Program-made: the position numbers and the translations under genes
The notes under the pieces: model-generated
Seen by the model: the letters and a program-made list of their open reading frames with translations, nothing else
The model's database searches: none
What the model was told of the DNA's origin: nothing
Source: Seleniivibrio woodruffii
Lineage (GTDB): Bacteria > Chrysiogenota > Deferribacteres > Deferribacterales > Geovibrionaceae
Assembly: GCF_004339245.1 (NCBI RefSeq)
Contig: NZ_SMGG01000003.1
Location: 23,106-87,105, forward strand
Direction: 5' to 3'
Length of the DNA stretch: 64,000 bases
In this document: piece by piece, positions 1 through 9,189 of the stretch
How positions within the stretch are numbered: the first letter of the stretch is position 1
Layout of the letters: every line of letters begins with the position of its first letter

Positions 1-249
1 ATATTTTCTGTCATGCTCCAGCGCCTTTTCCTCGACACTCTTCATCCGCTTCATGGTTCGCCATACGACAAAGGCGAAAAACAAAAAAAGCACAGACGCA
101 AGAGACCTTTCGGAAAACTCCCTCGCAAAATCGTTATGAGCGAATTTTGTGTCGGAGAGATAATCCAGAAAAATATACGCACAGGCAAAACCTGCCGACA
201 ACAGAAAGAAATGCAATCCGGACCTGTTTTTAAATAAATAATTATCCAT
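1..249 (-). CDS. Membrane protein, N-terminal 83 residues (runs off left edge)
   Basis: A reading frame on the minus strand is open from an ATG at 247-249 to the window edge, 83 codons without a stop. The peptide starts MDNYLFKNRSGLHFF and has two hydrophobic stretches (about residues 12-31 and 49-63), separated by a polar loop rich in Asp, Phe and Glu. A basic, coiled-coil-like segment (RTMKRMKSVEEKALEHD) follows the second helix. This is the layout of the N-terminus of a two-TM sensor (histidine kinase or diguanylate cyclase), but the output domain lies outside the window, so the function cannot be assigned. Upstream gcaggt is a weak ribosome binding site. The overlapping plus-strand frame has no family signature and is discounted. 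Confidence 0.6.
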   Translation of the reverse strand, partial: MDNYLFKNRSGLHFFLLSAGFACAYIFLDYLSDTKFAHNDFAREFSERSLASVLFLFFAFVVWRTMKRMKSVEEKALEHDRKY

Positions 250-447
250 TCAATACCTGCTTATTAAAAGAGTATACACTATTTAATAGGATATTAAAAA
301 TAATTTTCCGCCTTTTTATATCCGTGAATCAATATTAAATCCGTGCACCGCAAAATATCGCTTCCTTCCACTCCGCACGGGTATATATTAGTTTATGTTG
401 CATAGCACTATCTGACAAAAAAATACGGACAGAGGATCAAAAAACTT

Positions 448-476
448 TTGATTAATCTGCTAAATAAAGTTACATT
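448..476 (+). promoter_or_regulatory. Putative sigma-70-type promoter of the DAHP synthase gene
   Basis: TTGATT at 448-453 and TACATT at 471-476 are separated by 17 bp in an AT-rich region 50 bp upstream of the start codon. Each box matches the consensus at four of six positions. The rest of 250-526 shows no gene or strong hairpin. Confidence 0.3.
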
Positions 477-526
477 ATATATTATTAAAAGTTACTAAGC
501 GAAATAAATAGCATAGAGGATAGACA

Positions 527-1567
527 ATGGTTAAGACTTATAACTTAAATGTTCTTGCGCTCACACCGCTCATATCGCCGAACAACCTGAAACAGGTTTT
601 TCCGCTCCCGGTGAAGGGCGCAGCGTTTGTTAAGGAATCCAGAGAGACCATACGGAATATTCTGCACGGAAGAGACAGCAGGCTTATGGTTGTTGTCGGC
701 CCCTGCTCCATCCACGACACAAAGGCCGCTCTGGAATATGCGGACAGACTTAAAAAACTCTCGGACGAGCTTTCGGACAAACTCTTCATCATAATGCGTG
801 TTTACTTTGAAAAGCCCAGAACCACCGTGGGCTGGAAAGGCCTTATAAACGACCCCGACCTGAACGGCACGCACATGATATCCAAAGGCTTGGGCATTGC
901 GAGAAACCTGCTATGCACCATCACGGAGAAACAGCTCCCCATCGCATGCGAAATGCTCGACCCCATCACACCCCACTATCTTTCAGATATGATCAGCTGG
1001 GGAGCCATAGGCGCAAGAACGACAGAATCGCAGACTCACAGAGAGATGGCAAGCGGCCTGTCTTTCCCCGTAGGATTTAAGAACGGAACGGACGGCGGAC
1101 TGAAAATAGCTACCGATGCGATGGCTTCTTCATGCAGACCCCACAGCTTCCTTGGAATAAACAACGACGGCGTAACCGCCATAGTTCAGACTGCAGGCAA
1201 CCCCGACATCCACATTGTTCTCAGAGGCGGCAACAACTCGCCCAACTATTACAAAGAGAATATTGAAGAGACAGTGGAGCTTCTGAAAAAGGAGAAACTG
1301 CCGTCAGCCATCATGGTTGACTGTAGCCATGCCAACTCATACAAGGATCACGAAAAGCAGCCGATGGTTCTTGAAAGCATCGTAGCTCAGGTCAAGGCCG
1401 GACAGACTGATATCAAAGGGGTTATGATAGAAAGTAACCTTTTTGCCGGAAACCAGAACATTCCGGAGGACCTCTCATGCCTTAAATACGGCGTGTCGGT
1501 CACCGACAAATGTGTGGACTGGGAGACAACGGAAAGAATGCTGAGAGATGCACACTCAAAGTTATAA
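527..1567 (+). CDS. 3-deoxy-7-phosphoheptulonate synthase (DAHP synthase, class I)
   Basis: Condenses phosphoenolpyruvate and erythrose 4-phosphate to DAHP, the first committed step of the shikimate pathway, in the cytoplasm. The 346 residues match the length of the AroF/G/H class (about 350). Seen motifs are VVVGPCSIHD (PEP/metal region), KPRTTVGWKG, GARTTESQTHREMASGLS, PVGFKNGTDG and MVDCSHANS near the C-terminus, which carries metal ligands. The start ATG is preceded by agagga at a 6-base distance. The gene stands alone and ends just before a bidirectional terminator shared with the convergent gdhA. Which aromatic amino acid inhibits the enzyme cannot be read from the sequence, so aroF, aroG or aroH is not chosen. 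Confidence 0.95.
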   Translation: MVKTYNLNVLALTPLISPNNLKQVFPLPVKGAAFVKESRETIRNILHGRDSRLMVVVGPCSIHDTKAALEYADRLKKLSDELSDKLFIIMRVYFEKPRTTVGWKGLINDPDLNGTHMISKGLGIARNLLCTITEKQLPIACEMLDPITPHYLSDMISWGAIGARTTESQTHREMASGLSFPVGFKNGTDGGLKIATDAMASSCRPHSFLGINNDGVTAIVQTAGNPDIHIVLRGGNNSPNYYKENIEETVELLKKEKLPSAIMVDCSHANSYKDHEKQPMVLESIVAQVKAGQTDIKGVMIESNLFAGNQNIPEDLSCLKYGVSVTDKCVDWETTERMLRDAHSKL

Positions 1568-1570
1568 AAA

Positions 1571-1592
1571 AGGGCGGCCAATCGGCCGCCCT
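1571..1592. terminator. Bidirectional terminator between DAHP synthase and gdhA
   Basis: Perfect inverted repeat AAGGGCGGCC-aatc-GGCCGCCCTT with A-tract upstream and T-rich sequence downstream (attgtttt), so it can serve both convergent genes. Confidence 0.9.
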
Positions 1593-1602
1593 TATTGTTT
1601 TG

Positions 1603-2961
<1,359 letters not shown>

Positions 2962-2965
2962 TTAT

Positions 2966-3005
2966 GTATGTAACAATTGTAATAAAACTTACAATTAATA
3001 CATAC
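2966..3005. promoter_or_regulatory. 40-bp two-tier palindrome in the gdhA promoter region
   Basis: Two nested arm pairs share one centre: GTATGTA/TACATAC at 2966-2972 and 2999-3005, and AATTGTAA/TTACAATT at 2975-2982 and 2989-2996, with a 6-base centre. It lies 17-56 bp upstream of the gdhA start, overlapping where a promoter must be. It may be a dimer or tetramer operator. It does not match a box I can name with confidence. Confidence 0.55.
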
Positions 3006-3049
3006 TGCAAAAAATTCCGTTTGAACATAGGAAAATTACATCAAAAACC

Positions 3050-4372
3050 TTATTTTATAATTTTTTCATCCCATGGAGCATGAATCTCCTTTTCGGCCAC
3101 CTTAATTTTAGCCATCGATGCAGGTTCGGAAACGCATCCTCCGGTCTGGAGATAATTCAGAGCTGCGCCCAAAAATTTTTCATCCTCACTGCCGAACTGC
3201 CCCAGAGAATCAACGTTTTCATACTTACGGCAGTCAGCGGAGATGCCGCTGAAATATCCGCCCTCGTCCAGCGTGTTCTTGTTTTCAAATGTCACGGCGG
3301 AAAGGTATTTATCGCAATAGCCTATATAATGGGAACCCACAGGCTTGCCATAGGTATTCGAGCCTATCAGATATACGTCTTTAAAAGGTTTAAGTCCGTT
3401 TATCACCAGTTCGCTGGCCGAAGCTGTGGCTCCCGTCACCAGAAAAACAACCTTGTCGACATCCAGAGCATAGACAGGATCGGCAAAAGAGACCTTGCTG
3501 TTCATGCCGGAGTACTTGTTATTGAATATCATCTTAAGCATTGTAAGTCCGCTGAGACCACTGCCGCCGATGAAACTGCCGATATATTGCGCTGTTTTAA
3601 CCAGCCCGCCTCCGTTATACCGCAGGTCAATTACCAGTTCACTCACCCCCGCCGTCCTGAAGGCCTCCATGGCGGCTGTTGTATCCGAGGTATTCTCGTT
3701 AAAGGAATTATAAAAAAGATAGCCTATCTTTTTGCCATTGCCGGAGTTGGTGAAGATGTCATAGACGGGTGCGGAATCCGCATAATATTCGGCCTTGCTT
3801 ACCACCGCCGTCTTACTGACGTTAGAATTATCCAGATAGTCTATGGTGACAGAATATCCTGCCGTTGAGGGACCGAAAGCCGCATCGGACACTGCACTGC
3901 TGGCCAGCATCTGCTCTGCGGAATATCCGTTCACACTCATAATTCTGTTTCCTCTTTCAAGTCCGGCCAGATCCGCAGGCGAGTCGGGGTAGACCATTCT
4001 TATGTAAAGTCCTGTGCCGTCGGTTATTGTATTCAGCCCAAGGCCTATGTTTGAACCTGAATAGTAATCATTTATAAACTGCTTGGTGTAGATGGTGCTG
4101 AAAACGTCCTTGCTGTTGCGCATGGCATAGATAAGGTCATACTGGGAGTCGTATGCTTTGTAGTCCAGAACCGGAGAGGTATCCGCCCAGTAGTAAACAT
4201 CGTGCATCGCTTTATAAACAAACTCGGTCTGCGCCGCCTCGGAACATTCTGCCGGATAGTAATCTATATTGAAAACCTTACTGCCGGAAGAGGACGAATC
4301 TCCCCCGCCTCCTCCGCAGGCAGCCAGAAACATGGCAAGTGCCAGAACTGCGGTAAGTTTTAACTTTAACAT
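3050..4372 (-). CDS. S41-family lipoprotein protease (PDZ + C-terminal processing peptidase fold)
   Basis: 440 residues. The N-terminus is a lipoprotein signal peptide with lipobox LAAC at residues 16-19, then a Gly/Ser linker, so the protein should be anchored in the envelope. Residues about 105-195 form a PDZ-like module (GLGLNTITDGTGLYIRMVYP, LAGLERGNRIMSVNG). The peptidase domain has DLRYNGGG, then the nucleophile region ATASASE and IGSNTYGKPVG. Ser318 and Lys343 are 25 residues apart, the same spacing as the Ser-Lys dyad of E. coli Tsp, so it is probably active. It starts 8 bp after the stop of the upstream LuxR gene, so the two are probably co-transcribed. The substrate is unknown. Confidence 0.85.
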   Translation of the reverse strand: MLKLKLTAVLALAMFLAACGGGGGDSSSSGSKVFNIDYYPAECSEAAQTEFVYKAMHDVYYWADTSPVLDYKAYDSQYDLIYAMRNSKDVFSTIYTKQFINDYYSGSNIGLGLNTITDGTGLYIRMVYPDSPADLAGLERGNRIMSVNGYSAEQMLASSAVSDAAFGPSTAGYSVTIDYLDNSNVSKTAVVSKAEYYADSAPVYDIFTNSGNGKKIGYLFYNSFNENTSDTTAAMEAFRTAGVSELVIDLRYNGGGLVKTAQYIGSFIGGSGLSGLTMLKMIFNNKYSGMNSKVSFADPVYALDVDKVVFLVTGATASASELVINGLKPFKDVYLIGSNTYGKPVGSHYIGYCDKYLSAVTFENKNTLDEGGYFSGISADCRKYENVDSLGQFGSEDEKFLGAALNYLQTGGCVSEPASMAKIKVAEKEIHAPWDEKIIK

Positions 4373-4380
4373 CTCTCCTC

Positions 4381-5148
4381 CTAAACGCTGAGGTACTTCG
4401 CAATCATAAGGGCGGTGACCGCCTGCTGTCTGTTGGATACACTGAGTTTCACAAATATATTCTTAAGATGAAATTTTACAGTATTTTCGCTGATACCCAT
4501 TATATGAGCAATCTCCCAGTTTGTCTTCCCCTTAACCAGCCACTCGGAAACCGCCTTCTCCTTCGCCGTCATGCCGTTGAAAAGAGTCAGCATATCCAGC
4601 TTTTTCCTGCATATCATCATATGGGAAACAACCATCCTGCACATCATCTCGGTGCGGGCATCAGGTTTTTTCTTTTTGTCGGCAAACGAAACAAGAAATG
4701 CGAAATCCCGGTTCTCCGAATCGTCATAAACAGAACAGCCGTACTCAAGGCCGTAATGTTTGCGCCGCCTTACGAGATACTTCTCCCTGTCGCTTAAGGC
4801 TCTGTCATAGCTGTCCCATAATATAAATGACAGATTAGCGTTCATCGCCAGCCTTTTTTCCATCTCTATCCTGACAGGGTCGCACAGCAGGAAGTTCTCC
4901 CTGCGGTATTCATCCATCCACTCTTCAGGATTTGAAAGATTAACGATATCAATCTTGTATCCGTTGGCATAGGTTGCGTTCGTGTAGGCATACAGAACGT
5001 ATCTGAAACCCATCCACGAGGCAAAATCCATGATGACCCTGTGATATTCCTCTTCGGTGGCTATCTTGAGGCACCTGTTTATGACGTCCAGACATTTCAC
5101 AAGATCCTGCTTGTCCAGTCTTCCGATTGCAGACGGTTCCACTGGCAT
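4381..5148 (-). CDS. LuxR-type regulator with autoinducer-binding domain (LuxR solo)
   Basis: 255 residues from the ATG at 5146-5148, chosen because AAGGAG lies 9 bp upstream; a longer frame reaching 5268 has no such site. The N-terminal part matches the acyl-homoserine-lactone-binding domain. The invariant positions of that family are present with correct spacing: Trp77, Tyr81, Asp90-Pro91, Trp111 and Gly137. The C-terminal HTH (MTAKEKAVSEWLVKGKTNWE, then ISENTVKFHLKNIF) is a typical GerE/LuxR DNA-binding domain. No luxI synthase is visible in the window, so it would be a solo receptor responding to its own distant synthase or foreign signals. It is divergent from the RTX genes and heads an operon with the S41 protease. 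Confidence 0.88.
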   Translation of the reverse strand: MPVEPSAIGRLDKQDLVKCLDVINRCLKIATEEEYHRVIMDFASWMGFRYVLYAYTNATYANGYKIDIVNLSNPEEWMDEYRRENFLLCDPVRIEMEKRLAMNANLSFILWDSYDRALSDREKYLVRRRKHYGLEYGCSVYDDSENRDFAFLVSFADKKKKPDARTEMMCRMVVSHMMICRKKLDMLTLFNGMTAKEKAVSEWLVKGKTNWEIAHIMGISENTVKFHLKNIFVKLSVSNRQQAVTALMIAKYLSV

Positions 5149-5384
5149 AAACATCTCCTTCACACATATCATAAAATCATAGCATAAATTTGGTTGAGAA
5201 CGGCATAAAGTGTGGTTTTTGCAGGGGAGAAGAATATTATAAAGCGAGCGCAAACAGAAAATACGCATTTTGTTTAATTAACTGGAAAGCTCACCCTTTC
5301 CCACATTATCCCCTGTGATTTATGTTAAGAAAATCCACATATAGACGATATTTATTTCACATACGTTCTTAATTTAGGTGCTGC

Positions 5385-6902
5385 ATGATAATTTCAGGCG
5401 CAGGCAACAGCCAGAACTACAGCTTTCTTAACATACAGCAGACGACCTCTGAAAGAACGCCTGCAACATCAGCTACAGACAAATATACACCTTCAACCAC
5501 CAATACTTCAAACAACTACAACATGTTCGGCAACCTACATAAAAACACATTCAATTCCTTAGCAGGTGCAAGCAGCTTCATGGATACAATCCGGGTCGTG
5601 CTCGACAACTTGGAGAATACAGCTTTAACAACCAGAGATATAGTTGAGGCCGCAGCAGAATCAGAAGAATTTCAGAAAGAAGGTTCATGGCTTTTGAAAA
5701 CTGAAGATGGAAGGACACTTATTTCAGGTGCCAAAAATGCTTATTACAACGATGGAAATGGCAGCGGTAACGTCAGTATCGTAGGAAGCGAAAACGTTGT
5801 TTATGATGCTGGGGAAGGAAATAATAAGACAGCGATTTATGGAAGCCGAAGAGTTGTTTCCGTCAGTGGGAACGGGAACGACACATATAATATGTGGTAC
5901 ACCAGCTCTGCAATAATAGACAGCGGTGGCGGAAACGACAAGATTTACATTGAATCCTCAGAAAACGCATATATTGAAAGCGGGAACGGGGATGACAGCA
6001 TTAAAGCAGCATTAACAGCAAATGCTAAAATAAACAGCGGATCCGGAAATGACAAAATTGGAGTAGTGCACTCATCAGATGTCAATGCTTCTGCCGGAGA
6101 CGGTAATGATCAAATTGAAATATTTAATTCATCGAATGTCAATATTTCTGCCGGAGGTGGTAATGACAAAATTGAAATTGCATATTCATCAAATGTCAAC
6201 ATTTCTGCAGGGGACGGGGATGATACTGTAGAAATCGAAAACAGTTGGCGGGATCAATCTTCCACCATTGTGGATGCCGGCAAAGGGAATGATACAATAA
6301 TAATAAAGTCAGGCTCTGGATCGATAATACTCAACGGCGGCGATGGGGATGATTTCATACGCTCAAACACATCAGTAATTGTGGATGGCGGAAATGGTAA
6401 TGATGAAATATCTGCATCAGGTCTCATAAGCGGTGGAGACGGCGATGATGTAATTACTGGAAGTGGAATTATTAGCGGTGATGAAGGGGATGATACAATA
6501 GATGCAAGTGGTATCATTTCCGGAGGAACCGGAAACGACTATATTACATTACGCTCATCTTTTGATAATACTGCAAGTACAATTCATTACCAAAAAGGCG
6601 ATGGTAACGATATTATCAATACTCGAGGGGAAGATACTATTGTAGACATGAATACGCTGTCAATCAATGATGTTGAGATATCACAGTACATCAATGAGGA
6701 TACCGGACTTGAGGAAATGAAAATAACCATGAAAGACGGAAGCGGTAGTATGACGTTTGCATCAGATAAACATCTCGCAGAAATGCACGCAAACGCCGTG
6801 GCAGTCGGCAAACAAATGGGCTGGACACCAACTAAAGAATCAATCAGCTTTCTTCCATCTCAGATTATATTTAAAGATGCCAACCTCATGAGAGAATCGT
6901 GA
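5385..6902 (+). CDS. RTX-like calcium-binding repeat protein, copy 1
   Basis: 505 residues without an N-terminal signal peptide. About residues 110-390 hold glycine/aspartate motifs of the GGxGxD type (SGNGDDSI, AGDGNDQI, AGGGNDKI, GGDGDDFI, GGNGNDEI, GGTGNDYI). In the middle they occur once per 19-20 residues, with a recurring SSNVNIS strand between them, rather than as the usual contiguous nonapeptides. The C-terminal part (DGNDIINTRGEDTIVDMNTL and a DGSGSMTF strand) resembles the end of type I-secreted RTX proteins. Calcium binding and type I secretion are inferred from the family; no ABC exporter genes lie nearby. A GTGA overlap couples it to its paralogue. The divergent LuxR gene is a possible regulator. 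Confidence 0.8.
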   Translation: MIISGAGNSQNYSFLNIQQTTSERTPATSATDKYTPSTTNTSNNYNMFGNLHKNTFNSLAGASSFMDTIRVVLDNLENTALTTRDIVEAAAESEEFQKEGSWLLKTEDGRTLISGAKNAYYNDGNGSGNVSIVGSENVVYDAGEGNNKTAIYGSRRVVSVSGNGNDTYNMWYTSSAIIDSGGGNDKIYIESSENAYIESGNGDDSIKAALTANAKINSGSGNDKIGVVHSSDVNASAGDGNDQIEIFNSSNVNISAGGGNDKIEIAYSSNVNISAGDGDDTVEIENSWRDQSSTIVDAGKGNDTIIIKSGSGSIILNGGDGDDFIRSNTSVIVDGGNGNDEISASGLISGGDGDDVITGSGIISGDEGDDTIDASGIISGGTGNDYITLRSSFDNTASTIHYQKGDGNDIINTRGEDTIVDMNTLSINDVEISQYINEDTGLEEMKITMKDGSGSMTFASDKHLAEMHANAVAVGKQMGWTPTKESISFLPSQIIFKDANLMRES

Positions 6903-8233
6903 TAATCTCAGGATTGGACAACAGCCAGAACTACAGCTTTTTTAACATACAGCAGACGACATCTGAGAGAACGCCTGCAACACCGACCACAGACAAATAT
7001 ACCCCATCAATCACCAATACTTCAAACATCTACAACATGTTCGGCAACATACAGAAAAACATATTCGACTCCTTCGCAAGCGAAAGCAGTTTCATGAATG
7101 CTGTCCGCGGTGTGTTCGATAACGTGGAAAACAAGGTGCTCACTTCTGATACATTAACTCAGGCTGCAAAAATTTCTGATGAATTCAGTAAGCAGGGCGA
7201 ATGGCTCAGTATCAGTCATGACGGTACTCATGCCTCAATACGTGATGCAGAAATTGTTTACTATGAAGGTAATGAACAGAGTATATCGATTTCTCACAGC
7301 AAAAATATTGTTCTAAATGTAACAAAAGGCAGCAGAGATATTGATATTTTCAGCAGTGATAATGTTATTTCCAGCACCGGAGACAATAGTGATCGCTTAT
7401 CTGTGTCTGGATCAAAAAATGTGATCATCAACAGCGGTGGAAGCAACGATGGTATAGGGGTTTTGAATTCCAATAATGTTATCGCTAATGCAGGTAATGG
7501 GGATGATCGAATCTTTTTTGTGAAAACAAGTGACGCTGTAATCAACAGCGGAGCAGGTAATGATATTGAAACAATAAGCTCTTCAAGCGATGTTGTTTTA
7601 AACAGTGGAACAGGAAGCGACTATACAGAAATTCATGAGTCAAGCGGAGTCGTTGTAAACAGTGGCATGGGAGATGACTCAATAAGTATTCTCAATTCAA
7701 ACAAAATCGTATTGAATGGAGATCAGGGAAATGATGTCATAAATGTTGAACATTCTGCCAATGCAATCATAGATGGTGGAGATGGTGATGATATTATAAC
7801 CGTTAATGCCTCAACTAATACAATCGTAGACGGCGGGGCGGGAAATGACACTATCACAGCTTCCGGCATTATCTCCGGAGGCACAGGCGACGACTATATA
7901 AAACTCTACCACTCAATTTTCGAGAAAGACGCAAAAGTTCAGGATGTCATCAAATACAGCAAAGGCGACGGAAACGACATAGTTGAAGGCGTAACGGATG
8001 ACACTGTGATTGACCTCAATGGTATATCAGTGGATGAATATGATATCACCGAATCACGAAACGAAGGCGGCACAAGAGTTAAAACCCTGACCATGAAAGA
8101 CGGCAGCGGAAGCATCACTCTGGTTTACAATGGTCGTGCTGATAATGTTAAAAAACAGGATAATTCTGAACTATATGGTAATGCTCCTGAATACGCCCGT
8201 TTAAACGATGTCAGTGTCGGACAAGCAGACTAA
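6899..8233 (+). CDS. RTX-like calcium-binding repeat protein, copy 2
   Basis: 444 residues, starting at a GTG that overlaps the TGA of the preceding gene (GTGA), which suggests translational coupling. The first 45 or so codons are nearly the same as in copy 1 (NSQNYSFFNIQQTTSERTPA, DKYTP, then YNMFGN), so the pair arose by tandem duplication. The repeat region (about 120-330) is shorter and diverged: several units have lost the full GGxGxD pattern (GGSNDGI, KGSRDIDIF), while others keep it (GGDGDDII, GGAGNDTI). It has the same RTX-type C-terminal region (DDTVIDLNG, then MKDGSGSITLV). The downstream 185 bp before the tRNA-Asn terminator holds no gene. Confidence 0.8.
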   Translation: MIISGLDNSQNYSFFNIQQTTSERTPATPTTDKYTPSITNTSNIYNMFGNIQKNIFDSFASESSFMNAVRGVFDNVENKVLTSDTLTQAAKISDEFSKQGEWLSISHDGTHASIRDAEIVYYEGNEQSISISHSKNIVLNVTKGSRDIDIFSSDNVISSTGDNSDRLSVSGSKNVIINSGGSNDGIGVLNSNNVIANAGNGDDRIFFVKTSDAVINSGAGNDIETISSSSDVVLNSGTGSDYTEIHESSGVVVNSGMGDDSISILNSNKIVLNGDQGNDVINVEHSANAIIDGGDGDDIITVNASTNTIVDGGAGNDTITASGIISGGTGDDYIKLYHSIFEKDAKVQDVIKYSKGDGNDIVEGVTDDTVIDLNGISVDEYDITESRNEGGTRVKTLTMKDGSGSITLVYNGRADNVKKQDNSELYGNAPEYARLNDVSVGQAD

Positions 8234-8387
8234 GTTATAACATTGTGCAGTAGCCCGCTCTTCAGGAAATGTCAATTGATGTGTTTTCTAGCATTGCGTT
8301 CGCATTAACCCGAACAATGAATCCCATGCTCACATAGTGCTGACATAAAAAATTTCTGAGAAAATCGATTAAAAATGAACAACAAAA

Positions 8388-8411
8388 AAGGCCTTCGTTA
8401 AGAAGGCCTTC
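8388..8411 (-). terminator. Terminator of the tRNA-Asn transcript
   Basis: AAGGCCTTC and GAAGGCCTT pair around a 6-base loop; on the minus strand the hairpin is followed by a T-tract (cttttttgttg), directly downstream of the tRNA gene. Confidence 0.8.
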
Positions 8412-8417
8412 TTAAAC

Positions 8418-8490
8418 TCCCTGAACTGGACTTGAACCAGTAACCTATTGATTAACAGTCAATTGCTCTGCCGATTGAGCTATCAGGGAT
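8418..8490 (-). tRNA. tRNA-Asn(GTT)
   Basis: A 73-nt cloverleaf on the minus strand. Acceptor arms TCCCTGA/TCAGGGA pair perfectly, the anticodon loop CTGTTAA gives GTT (Asn), and the T arm has GGTTCAAGTCC. The 3' CCA is not encoded. Confidence 0.95.
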
Positions 8491-8562
8491 TATCTTCAAC
8501 AGGGGGAGAATATATCAATATCCGCCCCCTTTGTCAACTACTTATCAGAAGATTTTTTCAAA

Positions 8563-9072
8563 TTATTTTTCGAGGGAAAATTCCATTGCATCAAACCAGA
8601 ATCCGTCCTGAGCCATGAAGTCAAGCTCTGCCTGAATGATGTCTCTGTGTTTCATCTCGACCTCGGACAGCTTAAGGAAAAATGCTTTCAGCTCAGCATC
8701 TTCAGTCTTCTCCGCCTCTTCTTTATAGAAGGCGCAGGCCTTTTCTTCGTGAGCCAGAGCTATCTTGAGAGCGGTCTCATCGCTGACGGTGGATTTCTCT
8801 GTTTTCGTTCTGGATGCATCGGAAACTTTGGGCATAAACTCGGAGATTCTGGCCTTGGGCACTTTAACCGGCTCAAACTTTTTTCCGGCCAGAAGGTTGT
8901 CCATGTACTTTTCGATCATGTCCATGTGGTCAACTTCGTCCAGAGCAAGCTGGAGAAACATGTTCTTTCCGCTGGCAACAGTTGTCTCCTTTGCAAACTT
9001 AAGGTAGCTCCTAAGGCCTTCTTTTTCGGCCTCATAGGCTGTTTTCAGGGCTTTCTGCATAGACTGGCTCAT
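8563..9072 (-). CDS. Ferritin-like (rubrerythrin-family) diiron protein
   Basis: 169 residues from the ATG at 9070-9072, chosen over an ATG 8 codons upstream because GGAGG lies at the right distance. It is two helical repeats: the first carries YEAEKEGLRSYLKFA and LDEVDHMDMIEKY, the second AHEEKACAFYKEEAE and LSEVEMKHRDIIQ. These are the paired E...ExxH signatures of a four-helix diiron site. There is no C-terminal rubredoxin Cys pair, so it is not a classical rubrerythrin. A role in oxidative-stress handling or iron storage is inferred from the fold. It is divergent from the aminotransferase gene. Confidence 0.8.
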   Translation of the reverse strand: MSQSMQKALKTAYEAEKEGLRSYLKFAKETTVASGKNMFLQLALDEVDHMDMIEKYMDNLLAGKKFEPVKVPKARISEFMPKVSDASRTKTEKSTVSDETALKIALAHEEKACAFYKEEAEKTEDAELKAFFLKLSEVEMKHRDIIQAELDFMAQDGFWFDAMEFSLEK

Positions 9073-9122
9073 AAATACCTCCGCTTTTTTTGTCACTATA
9101 AGTATTATTATAACATTTACCT

Positions 9123-9150
9123 TTGAAAAACAAAGTCAAGTAAGTATAAT
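9123..9150 (+). promoter_or_regulatory. Putative promoter of the aminotransferase gene
   Basis: TTGAAA at 9123-9128 and TATAAT at 9145-9150, 16-bp spacer, 40 bp upstream of the start codon. Confidence 0.55.
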
Positions 9151-9189
9151 AGGATACTTTTGCCTTTTCCAAAGGGAGGTATATTTATC

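Noticed and set aside
5900..7900. Regularly spaced short repeats resembling a CRISPR array
   Set aside because: The period (about 57-60 bp) is in frame inside two long genes and encodes glycine/aspartate repeats; spacers and repeats are not separated.
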